Assembly (NCBI RefSeq): GCF_017163755.1
Contig: NZ_JAFIWC010000019.1
Span: forward strand, 1-64,000
Direction: 5' to 3'
DNA length: 64,000 nt
Source of the DNA: Xanthomonas sp.
GTDB lineage: Bacteria; Pseudomonadota; Gammaproteobacteria; Xanthomonadales; Xanthomonadaceae
The notes under the pieces were generated by a model. The model did no database searches. It was not told the DNA's origin and worked only from the letters and a program-made list of their open reading frames with translations. The position numbers were made by a program, and so were the translations under genes. Positions 38,395 to 48,232 of this stretch are shown one piece after another. Each line of letters starts with the position of its first letter. The first letter of the stretch is position 1.

Positions 38395-39476
38395 GGGCTG
38401 TCGCTCAGGCGCGCCAGTTCGTCGACCTGGTGCTCGTGGCTGAGCCGCTCGATCAGCGCATCCAGGTCGCCTTCGATCACGTTCGGCAGGTCGTACAGGG
38501 TCAGGCCTTCGACGCGGTGGTCGGTGATGCGTCCCTGCGGGTAGCTGTAGGTGCGGATGCGCTGGCTGCGGTCGCCGCTGCCCACCTGCAGCTTGCGGGT
38601 CTGCGCCTCGGCGGCGGCCTGCTTGCTGCGCTCGGCGTCGAGCAGTTGCGCCTTCAGCCGCTTCATCGCCTTGTCGCGGTTGGCGTGCTGGCTGCGCTCG
38701 GTCTGGCATTCCACCACCGTGCCGGTGGGCAGGTGGGTGATGCGGATCGCCGATTCGGTCTTGTTGACGTGCTGGCCGCCGGCGCCGGAGGAACGGAACG
38801 TGTCCACCTTCAGGTCGGCCGGGTTGATCGCGATCTCCTCCACGTCGTCGGCCTCGGGGATGATCGCCACCGTCGCCGCCGAGGTGTGGATGCGGCCCTG
38901 CGACTCGGTCGCCGGCACCCGCTGCACGCGATGCGTGCCGGATTCGAACTTGAGCTTGGAATACGCGCCGCGGCCGACGATGCGCGCCACCACCTCCTTG
39001 TAGCCGCCATGCTCGCCGGGGCTGTCCGATTCCACCTCGACCTTCCAGCCCTGGCGTTCGGCGTAGCGCGCGTACATGCGGAACAGGTCGCCGGCGAAGA
39101 TCGCCGCTTCGTCGCCGCCGGTGCCGGCACGCACCTCCAGGAACAGGTTGCCCTCGTCGCGCGGGTCGCGCGGCAGCAGCAACAGCGCCAGCTGTTCGTC
39201 CAGCGCGACCAGCCGCGCCTGCGCCGCGGCGATCTCTTCCTCGGCCAGCTCGCGCAGCTCCGGATCGGCGCGCATCGCCTCGGCCGCGGCCAGGTCGGCC
39301 TTGGCCTTGGCCTCGTCGGCCAGCGCGGCAGCGACCGGTTCCAGCTGCGCGAACTCGCGCGAGTAGTCGCGGAAGCGCGCGTTGTCGCTCACCACCTCCG
39401 GATCGGACAGCAGGCGTTCGAGTTCTTCGCGACGCTCGGCCAGCGCCTCCAGCTTACGGCGCAGGGTCGGTGTCAT
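38391..39476 (-). CDS. prfA: Peptide chain release factor 1
   Basis: Recognises UAA and UAG and triggers peptide release on the ribosome. The 361-residue product has the RF1 anticodon-like tripeptide PAT (residues 188-190, in [15 protein letters not shown]) and the universal GGQ (233-235, in [10 protein letters not shown]), the target of PrmC. The first 23 bases of coding sequence overlap the end of hemA, as in many proteobacteria, and its stop overlaps the GNAT gene start. Complete and unremarkable otherwise. Confidence 0.97.
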   Translation of the reverse strand: MTPTLRRKLEALAERREELERLLSDPEVVSDNARFRDYSREFAQLEPVAAALADEAKAKADLAAAEAMRADPELRELAEEEIAAAQARLVALDEQLALLLLPRDPRDEGNLFLEVRAGTGGDEAAIFAGDLFRMYARYAERQGWKVEVESDSPGEHGGYKEVVARIVGRGAYSKLKFESGTHRVQRVPATESQGRIHTSAATVAIIPEADDVEEIAINPADLKVDTFRSSGAGGQHVNKTESAIRITHLPTGTVVECQTERSQHANRDKAMKRLKAQLLDAERSKQAAAEAQTRKLQVGSGDRSQRIRTYSYPQGRITDHRVEGLTLYDLPNVIEGDLDALIERLSHEHQVDELARLSDSP

Positions 39477-40737
39477 CGGTCTTCAGGATAGGGTGGAGAT
39501 AGCCCGGTTTTTCCGGGAACAGGCGTTCGGCCGCGCGCGCCAGCTCGGCGTCGCCGCTCAGCGCGGCCTCGCGCAGCGCCGCGGTGGGCGGATGCAGCAG
39601 GCGGTTGGTCAGCGTGTTGGCGAGGAATTCCAGCACCTCGTCGGCGGGCTTGCCGTTGGCCAGCTGCTGCCGCGCCTTGGCCAGCACGTCGTCGCGGGTG
39701 CTGTCGCCGTGCGCGCGCAGGCGCTTGAGCGGCGCCTGGCGCGTGCTGGCCTGCAGCGTCTCGACGTAGCGCAGCACCTGCAGGTCGATGATCGCCTCGG
39801 CGGCCTCGGCCGCCTCGCGGCGGCCGCGGCGGTTGTCCTCGACCGCGCGTTCCAGGTCGTCGACGGTGTACAGGTAGGCGTCGGCGAGTTCGGCGACGCC
39901 GGCCTCGATGTCGCGCGGCACCGCCAGGTCGAACAGCAGCATCGGCTTGTGCTTGCGCCGGCGCAGCGCGTCGTCGACTTGCGCACGGGTGACGATCGGC
40001 TCGCGGCTGGCGGTGGCCGAGAACACCACGTCGGCGTCCTGCAGGTGGCGATCGAGCTCGCTCAGCGGCAGCGCCACGCCGCCATGGCGGCTGGCCAGCT
40101 CCTGCGCGTGGGCGAGGGTGCGGTTGGCGATCAGCAGCCGGCGCACGCGGCCTTCGCTCAGGTGCTTGGCCGCCAGCTCGATGGTCTCGCCGGCGCCGAT
40201 CAGCAGCACGGTGGATTCGTTCAGCCGGGCGAAGGAGTTCTGCGCCAGGCGCACCGCGGTCGAGGCCACCGACACCGGATTGGCGCCGACGCGGGTGTCG
40301 GTGCGCGCGCGCTTGGCCACCGCGAAGGTCTGCTGGAACAGGCGGTCCAGGCGCCCGCCCATCGCCCCGTGTTCGCGCGCCAGCGCCCAGGCGTCCTTCA
40401 CCTGGCCGAGGATCTGCGGCTCGCCCAGCACCATGGAATCCAGGCCGGTGGCGACGCGGAACAGATGCCGCACCGCGTCGGCGTCCTGGTGCTGGTAGAG
40501 GTAGCCGTGCAGGCCGGCGGCCTGCGCGTCCAGCCAGCCGGCCAGGCGCTGCGCGTCGTCGGCGATCGCGTACAGCTCGGTGCGGTTGCAGGTGGACAGC
40601 AGCGCGGCCTCGGCCACGCCCGGCAGCTCGCGCAGCGACTGCAGCGCGCGCGGCAGCGCATCGCCGGCAAAGGCGACCCGTTCGCGCAGGTCGACCGGCG
40701 CGGTCTGGTGGTTCAATCCAAGCACCCACAACGTCAT
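39454..40737 (-). CDS. hemA: Glutamyl-tRNA reductase
   Basis: Reduces glutamyl-tRNA to glutamate-1-semialdehyde, the first committed step of tetrapyrrole synthesis in the C5 pathway. The 427-residue protein starts [20 protein letters not shown]. Nucleophilic C50 lies in [11 protein letters not shown], the NADPH-binding [13 protein letters not shown] follows, and the C-terminal dimerisation helix is present. ATG at 40737 matches the family N-terminus better than the ATG at 40770. Divergent from the TPR-lolB-ispE operon, with 66 bases between. Confidence 0.97.
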   Translation of the reverse strand: MTLWVLGLNHQTAPVDLRERVAFAGDALPRALQSLRELPGVAEAALLSTCNRTELYAIADDAQRLAGWLDAQAAGLHGYLYQHQDADAVRHLFRVATGLDSMVLGEPQILGQVKDAWALAREHGAMGGRLDRLFQQTFAVAKRARTDTRVGANPVSVASTAVRLAQNSFARLNESTVLLIGAGETIELAAKHLSEGRVRRLLIANRTLAHAQELASRHGGVALPLSELDRHLQDADVVFSATASREPIVTRAQVDDALRRRKHKPMLLFDLAVPRDIEAGVAELADAYLYTVDDLERAVEDNRRGRREAAEAAEAIIDLQVLRYVETLQASTRQAPLKRLRAHGDSTRDDVLAKARQQLANGKPADEVLEFLANTLTNRLLHPPTAALREAALSGDAELARAAERLFPEKPGYLHPILKTDDTDPAP

Positions 40738-40803
40738 CTGTTCAGTCGCTTGCGATAAGCTGCTGGCCATTCAGGGCCCCATTTTACGGCCCGGCTGCTT
40801 CCG

Positions 40804-42501
40804 ATGCCCGAATTGATACGCATCCGTACCTTTCCGCTGCTGTTCGCAATCGCGCTGGCCCCGGCCGCCGTTGCCGCCCCGGCCGTGCCGACCGCCACCG
40901 CCGCGCTGCCGCAGGGCGCCGCCACGACCTCGCTGACGCCGGTGCTGGCCGGCGAATTCGCGTTGCAGGCCGGGCAGTTGGCCGATGCGTCGCGCTGGTA
41001 CCTGGACGCGGCCCACGACGCCCCCGGCGATGCCGGACTGGCCGAGCGCGCGACCCGCATCGCGATGCTGGCCAACGACAATGCCCGCGCCGCGCAGGCG
41101 CTGGCGCTGTGGCGCGAACGGGCGCCCGAATCGCTGGCGATGCGCAGTTCCGAGGCATCGCTGGCGCTGCGCACCGGCAACCTGCGCAAGGCACGCAGCG
41201 GCCTGGTGGCGCTGTTGCGCGATCCGGACCCGCGCGGCTGGCGCTTCGCACTGGTCGCCCTGGTCAGCGGCAGCCGCGATCCGGACGTGGCCGCCAAGGC
41301 GCTGGACCAGCTGCTCGACGCCAATGCCATTCCCAACCAGCTCGAGGCCTGGCAGGAATTCGGGCGGCTGGCGCTGCGCCTGGAGCAGCCGAAGCTGGCC
41401 GAGCGCATCGTCGACCAGCTGGTCAAGCGCTTCCCGGCCGAGCCGCGGGTGGCGCTGCTGCATGCCACCCAACTGCACCAGGCCGGCGACACCGAGCGGG
41501 CGCAGGCCCTGCTGCAGGGCGTGGAACCCAAGGCGGTCCAGGATCCGGAACTGCGCGGCGCGCTGGCCTACGCCTACGATGCGATGGGCAACACCGCCGC
41601 GGCGGCGCGGGTGCTGGCGCTGGGTCCGCAGGACACGCAGAACTACGGCCTGCGCGCGTCGATGCTGGCCAAGCTGCAGGACAACGCGGCGCTGACCGCG
41701 CTGTACGAGGAACTGCGCAAGGGCGCCGCCAAGCCCGATCCGGAGCGGCGCCTGCTGCTCGGCAAGATGGCCGAATTCCTCAAGCGCTACCAGGAGGCGG
41801 TCGACTGGTACCACGGCGTGCCGGGCGGCCCGCAGCGCAACGAGGCGCGGCTGCGCGCCGCCAGCGCGCTGTACGAGCTGGGGCAGAAGGAGACCGCGTT
41901 CGCCGAGGCGCGCGCGTTGCAGGGCGACGCCTCCGCCGACGATGCCGCGCGCCGCGACGCCTACGTGCTGGAGGCCGAGCTGCGCCAGCGCAGCGGCGAC
42001 GACGCCGGCGAACTGGACGTGTTCGCGCGCGGGCTGGCCGCCTATCCGGACGACAACGCATTGCTGTACGCGCGCGGCCTGGCCTGGGAGCGGCGCGACC
42101 GCATCGACCGCGCCGAGGCCGATCTGCGCAAGATCCTGGTCACCGAGCCGGAGAACGTGTCGGCGCTGAACGCGCTCGGCTATACCCTGGCCGACCGCAC
42201 CCACCGCTACCGCGAGGCGCTGGAACTGATCGACCGCGCGCGCACCGCCGATCCGGACAATGCCGCGATCATCGACAGCTACGGCTGGGTGCTCTACCGG
42301 CTGGGCAAGACCCAGGAAGCGCTGGTGCAGCTGCGCCGCGCCTGGAGCCTGTTCAAGGATCCGGAGATCGCCGCGCACATTGGCGAGGTGTTGTGGAGCC
42401 AGGGCAAGCGCGAGGAGGCCAACCGCTACTTCGAGGAGGCGCGCAAGCTCGATCCGAAGAACCGCGCGCTGCAGCGGGCGATGGAAAAGGTCGCGCCATG
42501 A
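40804..42501 (+). CDS. Exported tetratricopeptide repeat protein
   Basis: A 565-residue protein with an N-terminal signal peptide ([18 protein letters not shown]) and many TPR-like helices. These include [24 protein letters not shown] near residue 48, [35 protein letters not shown] and [30 protein letters not shown] near the C-terminus. It shares an operon with lolB, and such a TPR gene next to lolB-ispE is common in Xanthomonadaceae and relatives. A role in outer-membrane lipoprotein or envelope assembly is inferred from context only. Confidence 0.85.
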   Translation: MPELIRIRTFPLLFAIALAPAAVAAPAVPTATAALPQGAATTSLTPVLAGEFALQAGQLADASRWYLDAAHDAPGDAGLAERATRIAMLANDNARAAQALALWRERAPESLAMRSSEASLALRTGNLRKARSGLVALLRDPDPRGWRFALVALVSGSRDPDVAAKALDQLLDANAIPNQLEAWQEFGRLALRLEQPKLAERIVDQLVKRFPAEPRVALLHATQLHQAGDTERAQALLQGVEPKAVQDPELRGALAYAYDAMGNTAAAARVLALGPQDTQNYGLRASMLAKLQDNAALTALYEELRKGAAKPDPERRLLLGKMAEFLKRYQEAVDWYHGVPGGPQRNEARLRAASALYELGQKETAFAEARALQGDASADDAARRDAYVLEAELRQRSGDDAGELDVFARGLAAYPDDNALLYARGLAWERRDRIDRAEADLRKILVTEPENVSALNALGYTLADRTHRYREALELIDRARTADPDNAAIIDSYGWVLYRLGKTQEALVQLRRAWSLFKDPEIAAHIGEVLWSQGKREEANRYFEEARKLDPKNRALQRAMEKVAP

Positions 42502-43151
42502 CCGCGACGCTGCGCGCGGGATGGTGGCTCGGCGCGTTGCTGGCGCTGGGTGGGTGCACCTCGATGGCGCCGCGGCAGGCGCCGACGGTGCCGGTAGCCG
42601 CGGTCAGCGACGCCGCGCGCCAGGCCGAGGCCGCACGTGGGCAATGGCTGCGCGCGCATCCGCAGTGGTCGTTCCAGGGCCGCGCGGCGATCACCAAGGG
42701 CCGCAACGGCGGCAGCGGGCGCATCGACTGGAGGCAGCAGCAGCGGCAGTACCAGGTGGAGCTCAGCGCGCCGGTGACCCGGCAGAGCTGGCGCCTGATC
42801 GGCGACAGCCATTCCGAGGCTGGCCGTTTGGAAGGGCTGGAAGGCGGCACGCGCGAGGGCGAGGACGCCCAGCAACTGCTGCTGGAGGCCACCGGTTGGG
42901 AGATTCCGGTCAACTTGCTGCCGGACTGGGTGCGCGGGCTGGTCGCCTTCGATGCGCAAGCGCCCGAACAGGTCCGCTACGACGCCGAGGGGCGGCCGCA
43001 GGCGCTGCGGCAGATGGGCTGGGAGATCGAGTTCCAGGAATGGTATCCGCCTGCGGATGGCCGGCCGGCGCTGCCGCGGCGCATCGAGGCGCGCAGCGGC
43101 GATGCCAAGGTGCGGCTGCTGTTCGACCAGTGGGATTTCGCCGCGCTATGA
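42498..43151 (+). CDS. lolB: Outer-membrane lipoprotein receptor LolB
   Basis: Accepts lipoproteins from LolA and inserts them in the outer membrane. The 217-residue protein has a lipobox ALGGC with lipidated C20, followed by the LolB fold: [67 protein letters not shown], and [12 protein letters not shown]. The ATG at 42498 overlaps the TPR gene stop (ATGA), and its TGA overlaps the ispE start, so the three are tightly coupled. Confidence 0.94.
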   Translation: MTATLRAGWWLGALLALGGCTSMAPRQAPTVPVAAVSDAARQAEAARGQWLRAHPQWSFQGRAAITKGRNGGSGRIDWRQQQRQYQVELSAPVTRQSWRLIGDSHSEAGRLEGLEGGTREGEDAQQLLLEATGWEIPVNLLPDWVRGLVAFDAQAPEQVRYDAEGRPQALRQMGWEIEFQEWYPPADGRPALPRRIEARSGDAKVRLLFDQWDFAAL

Positions 43152-44011
43152 ACGGGCCGGCAATCGGGCGCTGGTCGAGCTGGCCGGCGCCGGCGAAGCT
43201 GAACCTGTTCCTGCGCATCACCGGCCGCCGCGCCGACGGCTACCACCAGCTGCAGACCGTGTTCCGCCTGCTGGACTGGGGCGACACGGTGCATCTGCGC
43301 CTGCGCGCGGACGCGCGCATCGCCCGCGTCGGTGAGTCGGTGCCGGGCGTGGCGGAGGCCGACGACCTTCTGGTCCGTGCGGCGATGTTGCTGCAAAATG
43401 AAGCCAATATCAGTCAAGGTGCCGACATCTGCGTCGAAAAACGCATTCCAGCCGGCGGCGGCTTCGGTGGCGGTTCGTCCGACGCGGCCACCGCGCTGGT
43501 GGCCCTGAACGCGCTGTGGGGCGCCGGGCTGGACGAGGAGGCGCTGGCGGCGCTCGGCCTGCGCCTGGGCGCGGACGTGCCCGTGTTCGTGCGCGGCCGC
43601 GATGCCTGGGCCGAAGGGGTGGGCGAGCGGCTGACGCCGATGACCCTGCCGCCGGCCTGGTACGTGCTGGCGGATCCGGCCGTTCATGTGCCCACTGCGG
43701 CTCTGTTCCAATCGCAGGATTTGACGCGGGATGCTGCGCCCGTGAAAATGGCGGACTTCGTTTCAGGTTCCCAGCTCGGCAACGCGTTCGAGCCGGTGCT
43801 GCTTCGCCGCGAACCGGCCGTCCAGGCCGCGTTCGACGCGCTGAAGCGGATCGGCACGCCGCGGCTCACCGGGTCGGGGAGCGGCTGTTTCGTCGAGTTC
43901 GCCGATCGCGCTGCCGCTGAGCGCGCGCTGGCGGACTTGCCGGAAGGCCTGCGCGCCTGGGTGGCGGGGAGCGTGACGCGCTCGCCGCTGCTCGATGCGC
44001 TGCAGGCATAG
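43148..44011 (+). CDS. ispE: 4-diphosphocytidyl-2-C-methyl-D-erythritol kinase
   Basis: ATP-dependent kinase of the MEP isoprenoid pathway. The 287-residue GHMP-kinase product has [23 protein letters not shown] at the N-terminus, the ATP-binding loop [32 protein letters not shown], and C-terminal [14 protein letters not shown] at 43148 overlaps the lolB stop. tRNA-Gln follows 14 bases downstream, then prs, the common gammaproteobacterial order. Confidence 0.96.
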   Translation: MNGPAIGRWSSWPAPAKLNLFLRITGRRADGYHQLQTVFRLLDWGDTVHLRLRADARIARVGESVPGVAEADDLLVRAAMLLQNEANISQGADICVEKRIPAGGGFGGGSSDAATALVALNALWGAGLDEEALAALGLRLGADVPVFVRGRDAWAEGVGERLTPMTLPPAWYVLADPAVHVPTAALFQSQDLTRDAAPVKMADFVSGSQLGNAFEPVLLRREPAVQAAFDALKRIGTPRLTGSGSGCFVEFADRAAAERALADLPEGLRAWVAGSVTRSPLLDALQA

Positions 44012-44025
44012 CAAGTGTTCCATGC

Positions 44026-44102
44026 AGGGGCGTCGCCAAGAGGCCCAAGGCACCAGGTTTTGATCCTGGCATTCGTAGGTTCGAATCCTACCGCCCCTGC
44101 CA
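44026..44102 (+). tRNA. tRNA-Gln (TTG)
   Basis: A 77-base cloverleaf: acceptor arm AGGGGCG (44026-44032) pairs with CGCCCCT (44092-44098), discriminator G, and encoded CCA (44100-44102). The anticodon loop TTTTGAT within GGTTTTGATCC gives anticodon TTG. The T arm contains GGTTCGAATCC. It sits between ispE and prs, the usual site in gammaproteobacteria. Confidence 0.96.
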
Positions 44103-44110
44103 TTTGTGTA

Positions 44111-44210
44111 TGCAGGTCCCTCTGCAAGAGCCCGCACATCCGTGTGCGGGGATTCAAAAATGCGAGTCCCTCGCAAAAGCCCGCACATCCATGTGCGGGG
44201 GTTCGACGGG
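44111..44210 (+). repeat. Tandem 50-bp element with two hairpins per unit
   Basis: Unit 1 is 44111-44160 and unit 2 is 44161-44210. Each carries a small 5-bp stem (TGCAG/CTGCA in unit 1; TGCGA/TCGCA in unit 2) and then an 8-bp stem CCCGCACA/TGTGCGGG (44131-44150 and 44180-44199; loops TCCG and TCCA). The small stem differs between units, but both sides changed so pairing is kept. No T-run follows, so these are not classical terminators. Confidence 0.85.
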
Positions 44211-44291
44211 TAGAAGCTCGCTTCGCCTGGTTTTCCGGTTCCACGCTGTTTCTTCGCTTCACGCTCTTTGCCGCCGCCCAAGAGAACCCTC

Positions 44292-45251
44292 ATGCAAGAT
44301 CAACGCAACCTGCTGGTGTTCTCCGGCAATGCCAACAAGCTTCTGGCCAAGAACATCTGCCAGGAGCTGGGCGTGCGTCCGGGCAAGGCGATGGTCTCGC
44401 GCTTCTCCGACGGCGAAGTGCAGGTGGAGATCGAGGAGAACGTGCGCCGGCAGGAAGTGTTCGTGATCCAGCCGACCTGCGCGCCGAGCGCGGAGAACCT
44501 GATGGAGCTGCTGGTGCTGATCGACGCGCTCAAGCGCGCCAGCGCCGCCAGCGTCACCGCGGTGGTGCCGTACTTCGGCTATTCGCGGCAGGACCGGCGC
44601 ATGCGTTCCTCGCGCGTGCCGATCACCGCCAAGGTCGCGGCGAAGATGTTCTCGGCGGTCAACGCCGACCGCGTGCTGACCGTCGACCTGCATGCCGACC
44701 AGATCCAGGGCTTCTTCGACATCCCGGTCGACAACGTCTACGCCTCGCCGCTGCTGCTGGCCGACATCTGGCGCGCCTACGGCACCGACAACCTGATCGT
44801 GGTGTCGCCGGACGTGGGCGGCGTGGTCCGCGCGCGCGCGGTGGCCAAGCGCCTGGACGACGCCGACCTGGCGATCATCGACAAGCGCCGCCCGCGCGCC
44901 AACGTGTCCACGGTGATGAACATCATCGGCGACGTCGAAGGCAAGACCTGCGTGCTGGTCGACGACATCGTCGACACCGCCGGCACGCTGTGCGCCGCCG
45001 CGGCCGCGCTGAAGGCACAGGGCGCGCTGAAGGTGGCCGCGTACTGCACCCATCCGGTGCTGTCGGGCCCGGCGGTCAGCAACATCAGCAATTCGCAGCT
45101 GGACGAACTGGTGGTCACCGACACCATCCCGCTGTCGGACGCCGCGCGCGGCTGCAACAAGATCCGCCAGCTCAGCGTCGCCGAGCTGCTGGCCGAAACC
45201 ATCCGCCGCATCGCCTTCGGCGAATCGGTGAGTTCGTTGTACGTGGATTGA
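44292..45251 (+). CDS. prs: Ribose-phosphate pyrophosphokinase
   Basis: Makes PRPP from ribose 5-phosphate and ATP, for nucleotide, histidine and tryptophan synthesis. The 319-residue product has the class I signature: [19 protein letters not shown], the flexible loop [38 protein letters not shown], and the PRPP-binding loop [16 protein letters not shown] at 44292 is preceded by AAGAGAA. Upstream is the tandem hairpin element, downstream an inverted GGGATTC-type repeat before rplY. Confidence 0.97.
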   Translation: MQDQRNLLVFSGNANKLLAKNICQELGVRPGKAMVSRFSDGEVQVEIEENVRRQEVFVIQPTCAPSAENLMELLVLIDALKRASAASVTAVVPYFGYSRQDRRMRSSRVPITAKVAAKMFSAVNADRVLTVDLHADQIQGFFDIPVDNVYASPLLLADIWRAYGTDNLIVVSPDVGGVVRARAVAKRLDDADLAIIDKRRPRANVSTVMNIIGDVEGKTCVLVDDIVDTAGTLCAAAAALKAQGALKVAAYCTHPVLSGPAVSNISNSQLDELVVTDTIPLSDAARGCNKIRQLSVAELLAETIRRIAFGESVSSLYVD

Positions 45252-45260
45252 TCAAGGGCG

Positions 45261-45337
45261 GGGATTGGGGATTCGGGATTGGGGATTCGCAGAGCAGGCG
45301 CTGTTGCGAATCCCCAATCCCGAATGCCGAATCCCGG
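45261..45337. repeat. Inverted GGGATTC-type repeat pair between prs and rplY
   Basis: Left arm 45271-45290 and right arm 45306-45325 are exact reverse complements over 20 bp with a 15-base loop; the outer parts (45261-45270 and 45326-45337) pair imperfectly. Units are GGGATTC/GGGATTG, a variant of the GGGACTC heptamer found elsewhere in the window. It lies 10 bases after the prs stop and may serve as its transcription end. Confidence 0.92.
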
Positions 45338-45418
45338 CTTTCCAACGACTCTTCTGGTCGCGGAAGAGTCCTCAAAACCGCCGCGAGGCGGTTCATTCAA
45401 CCTAGGTAGTAAACGCAA

Positions 45419-46066
45419 ATGGCAACCACACATGAAATCAAGGTTCAGCGCCGCGAGGTCGAGGGTAAGGGTGCGAGCCGCCGCCTCCGTCGCGACGGCC
45501 TGATCCCCGCCATCGTCTACGGTGGCGACCTGAAGCCGGTCAACATCGAGTTGAACCACAACGAAGTCTGGCTCGCCAGCCAGAACGACTGGTTCTATTC
45601 GTCGATCCTGAGCCTGAGCCTGAACGGCGACGTGCAGAAGGTGCTGCTGCGCGATATGCAGCGTCACCCGTTCAAGCAGCTGATCATGCACATCGACTTC
45701 CAGCGCGTGAACGACAACGAAGTGCTGCACGCTTCGGTGCCGCTGCACTTCCTCAACGAGGACACCTCGCCGGCCGGCAAGTCGGCCGAAGTCGTGGTCA
45801 CCCACGAGCTGAACGAGATCCAGGTCGTGTGCCTGCCGAAGGACCTGCCGGAGTTCGTCGAAGTCGACCTGTCCACGCTGAGCGTCGGCGACGTGATCCA
45901 CCTGTCCGACCTGAAGCTGCCGGCCGGCGTCGAGCTGCCCGAGCTGAAGCTGGGCAAGGAGCACGACGTGGCGGTGGTCATCGCCAAGCACGGCCGTGTC
46001 GAGGCCGAGCCGGAAGAGGCCGAGGCGCCGGCTGCGGCCGAGCCGAAGAAGGACGGCGCCAAGTAA
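45419..46066 (+). CDS. rplY: 50S ribosomal protein L25 (Ctc form)
   Basis: A 215-residue long-form L25/Ctc protein that binds 5S rRNA. The N-terminal L25 domain (about residues 1-95) reads IKVQRREVEGKGASRRLRRDGLIPAIVYGG and LLRDMQRHPFKQLIMHIDFQRV. The C-terminal TL5-type domain (about 100-190) ends in an acidic Ala/Glu tail. Follows prs and precedes pth by 56 bases; pth is likely on the same transcript. Confidence 0.96.
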   Translation: MATTHEIKVQRREVEGKGASRRLRRDGLIPAIVYGGDLKPVNIELNHNEVWLASQNDWFYSSILSLSLNGDVQKVLLRDMQRHPFKQLIMHIDFQRVNDNEVLHASVPLHFLNEDTSPAGKSAEVVVTHELNEIQVVCLPKDLPEFVEVDLSTLSVGDVIHLSDLKLPAGVELPELKLGKEHDVAVVIAKHGRVEAEPEEAEAPAAAEPKKDGAK

Positions 46067-46122
46067 TCGCCCGTGCTGCGTCCGGATCGTTCGGTCCGGG
46101 CGCAGCGGCGATTGCCTGCGGT

Positions 46123-46734
46123 ATGGCTGGCCTGCGTCTGATCGTCGGTCTGGGCAACCCCGGACCGGAACACGCGAATACCCGGCACAACGCCGGGTTT
46201 CGCTTCGTCGAACATCTGGCCGAACGGGCCGGCGCGCGCTGGAGCGTGGACGCCAAGCTGTTCGGTGAAACCGCCAAGGCCGACGTGGCCGGGCAGGCGG
46301 TGTGGCTGTTGAAACCGGCCACCTTCATGAATCTCAGCGGCAAGTCGGTGATCGCCGCGCTGCGTTACTGGAAGATCGAACCCGAGCAGGCGCTGCTGGC
46401 GCACGACGAACTGGATCTGGCGCCGGGCACGGCGCGCTTGAAGTTCGACGGCGGCCATGGCGGCCAGAACGGGTTGCGCGACACCATCCGTCTGCTGGGG
46501 CACGCCGGCTTCCACCGGCTGCGCATCGGCATCGGCCACCCCGGGCACAAGGACAAGGTCGTGCCGTGGGTGCTCGGACGCGCCAGCAAGGACGACCAGA
46601 TCCTGATCGACCGCGCCATCGACGACGCCATCGCGGTGCTGCCGCTGGCGGTGAACGGCGATTTCAACGAGGCGATGAAGCGGCTGCATACGGTCGGGAC
46701 TCGGGACTCGGGACTCGGGACTCGAAACCCCTGA
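46123..46734 (+). CDS. pth: Peptidyl-tRNA hydrolase with repeat-derived C-terminal tail
   Basis: Recycles peptidyl-tRNA dropped from ribosomes. The 203-residue product has the family motifs LIVGLGNPGPEHANTRHNAGF with catalytic H22, KPATFMNLSGKSV, LLAHDELDL with D95, and GGHGGQNGLRD. The conserved body ends near residue 190 (EAMKRLHT). The last 13 residues, [13 protein letters not shown], are read from the heptamer array at 46694-46724 and the bases after it, so the native stop has been replaced by repeat sequence. The tail should not affect the active site but is not family-conserved. Confidence 0.95.
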   Translation: MAGLRLIVGLGNPGPEHANTRHNAGFRFVEHLAERAGARWSVDAKLFGETAKADVAGQAVWLLKPATFMNLSGKSVIAALRYWKIEPEQALLAHDELDLAPGTARLKFDGGHGGQNGLRDTIRLLGHAGFHRLRIGIGHPGHKDKVVPWVLGRASKDDQILIDRAIDDAIAVLPLAVNGDFNEAMKRLHTVGTRDSGLGTRNP

Positions 46735-46848
46735 ATTCCCTGGAAGCATGTCCCTGTCTCACCCCATGAACATAGGATTGCTGCGAATGTACAAACAACC
46801 GCGTGCCGGCTTTGCGCCGAGTCCCGAGTCCCGAGTCCCGAGTCCCGG
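46694..46848. repeat. Inverted heptamer array pair between pth and ychF
   Basis: About 4.4 copies of TCGGGAC at 46694-46724 (inside the pth coding end), and the exact reverse complement, four-plus copies of CGAGTCC at 46818-46848. They are separated by 93 bases of unrelated, AT-richer sequence. The arms could pair over about 30 bp in RNA. The right arm ends in CGGAG, which serves as the ribosome binding site region of ychF. Confidence 0.95.
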
Positions 46849-46856
46849 AGCCAACA

Positions 46857-47948
46857 ATGGGCATTAAGTGCGGCATCGTCGGCCTGCCCAACGTCGGCAA
46901 GTCGACCCTGTTCAATGCGCTGACCAAGGCGGGCATCGCCGCGGCCAACTTTCCGTTCTGCACCATCGAACCGAACGTCGGCGTGGTGCCGGTGCCCGAT
47001 CCGCGGCTCGGCGAGCTGGCGGCGATCATCAATCCGCAGAAGGTCGTGCCGACCGCGGTGGAGTTCGTCGACATCGCCGGCCTGGTCGCCGGCGCGGCCA
47101 GCGGCGAGGGCCTGGGCAACAAGTTCCTGGCGCACATCCGCGAGGTCGATGCGATCACCCACGTGGTGCGCTGCTTCGAGCACGGCGACATCATCCACGT
47201 GAACAACAAGGTCGATCCGATCTCCGATATCGAGACCATCGACACCGAGCTGGCGCTGGCCGACCTGGACAGCGTGGAAAAGGCGCTCAACCGCGCCGAG
47301 CGCAGCGCCAAGGGCGGCGACAAGGACGCGGCGGCGCGCAAGCCGGTGCTGGCCAAGCTGCAGGCCGCGCTGGCCGACGGCAAGGCCGGCCGCAGCGCCG
47401 GGCTGGACGAGGAGGAGAAGGCGCTGGTGCGCGACCTGTTCCTGTTGACGCTCAAGCCGGTGATGTACATCGCCAACGTGCTCGAGGACGGGTTCGACAA
47501 CAATCCGCACCTGGATGCGGTGCGCGCGCGGGCGGCCACCGAGGGCGCCGAGGTGGTGCCGGTGTCGGCGGCGATCGAGGAAGAGCTGTCGCAACTGGAC
47601 GACGCCGACCGCGACACGTTCCTGGCCGACCTGGGCCTGGCCGAGCCGGGCCTGAACCGGGTGATCCGCGCCGCCTACAAGCTGCTCGGGCTGCAGACCT
47701 ACTTCACCGCCGGGGTGAAGGAAGTGCGCGCGTGGACGGTGAAGGCGGGCTCGACCGCGCCGCAGGCCGCGGCCGTGATCCACACCGACTTCGAGAAGGG
47801 CTTCATCCGCGCCGAAACCATCGCCTACGACGACTTCATCAAGTACAAGGGCGAGGCCGGCGCGCGCGAGGCCGGGCGGCTGCGCCTGGAAGGCAAGGAA
47901 TACCGCGTGCAGGAAGGCGACGTGCTGCATTTCCGCTTCAATGTGTGA
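46857..47948 (+). CDS. ychF: Redox-regulated ATPase YchF (OLA1 family)
   Basis: An Obg-type P-loop protein that prefers ATP and binds ribosomes; linked to oxidative stress responses. The 363-residue product has G1 [14 protein letters not shown] (residues 8-21), switch [16 protein letters not shown]3 [21 protein letters not shown], and a C-terminal TGS domain ending [13 protein letters not shown]. Start at ATG 46857, with GGAG at 46847-46850. The frame is open upstream through the heptamer array, but that reading is not family-like. Confidence 0.97.
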   Translation: MGIKCGIVGLPNVGKSTLFNALTKAGIAAANFPFCTIEPNVGVVPVPDPRLGELAAIINPQKVVPTAVEFVDIAGLVAGAASGEGLGNKFLAHIREVDAITHVVRCFEHGDIIHVNNKVDPISDIETIDTELALADLDSVEKALNRAERSAKGGDKDAAARKPVLAKLQAALADGKAGRSAGLDEEEKALVRDLFLLTLKPVMYIANVLEDGFDNNPHLDAVRARAATEGAEVVPVSAAIEEELSQLDDADRDTFLADLGLAEPGLNRVIRAAYKLLGLQTYFTAGVKEVRAWTVKAGSTAPQAAAVIHTDFEKGFIRAETIAYDDFIKYKGEAGAREAGRLRLEGKEYRVQEGDVLHFRFNV

Positions 47949-48026
47949 CGGGCGCGCGCAGGTCCGGGCTTCCTCGGACGCTGCGCACCGCCGGGCGCTT
48001 CCCGCGCGCGCCGCGTCAAAATACTG

Positions 48027-48056
48027 TTGACAAGCCCAGGGTGTCAGGGAAGAATA
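48027..48056 (+). promoter_or_regulatory. Promoter of the tRNA-tuf operon
   Basis: TTGACA at 48027-48032 is a consensus -35. AGAATA at 48051-48056, 18 bases on, is a fair -10. Start of transcription would be about 50 bases before tRNA-Tyr. No other promoter-like sequence is seen before tuf. Confidence 0.72.
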
Positions 48057-48114
48057 GCGGGCTGTTTCACCCCGGTCTGATTTCGGCCTTGCGGCCAACG
48101 CGGAACGGGCAGTT

Positions 48115-48200
48115 GGAGGGATACCCAAGCGGCCAACGGGGGCAGACTGTAAATCTGCTGGCTTACGCCTTCGGTGGTTCGAATCCACCTCCCTCCACCA
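48115..48200 (+). tRNA. tRNA-Tyr (GTA)
   Basis: An 86-base class II tRNA with a long variable arm. Acceptor GGAGGGA (48115-48121) pairs with TCCCTCC (48190-48196); discriminator A and encoded CCA follow. The anticodon loop CTGTAAA gives GTA. First of three tRNAs ahead of tuf. Confidence 0.97.
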
Positions 48201-48232
48201 GTTATTTTGTTGTGGCAATGCGGCATCCCGTA

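Noticed and set aside
44103-44210. Attachment site or integrated element at the 3' end of tRNA-Gln
   Set aside because: No copy of the tRNA 3' end was seen downstream, and no integrase gene is present; the 50-bp units are hairpin repeats and prs follows directly.
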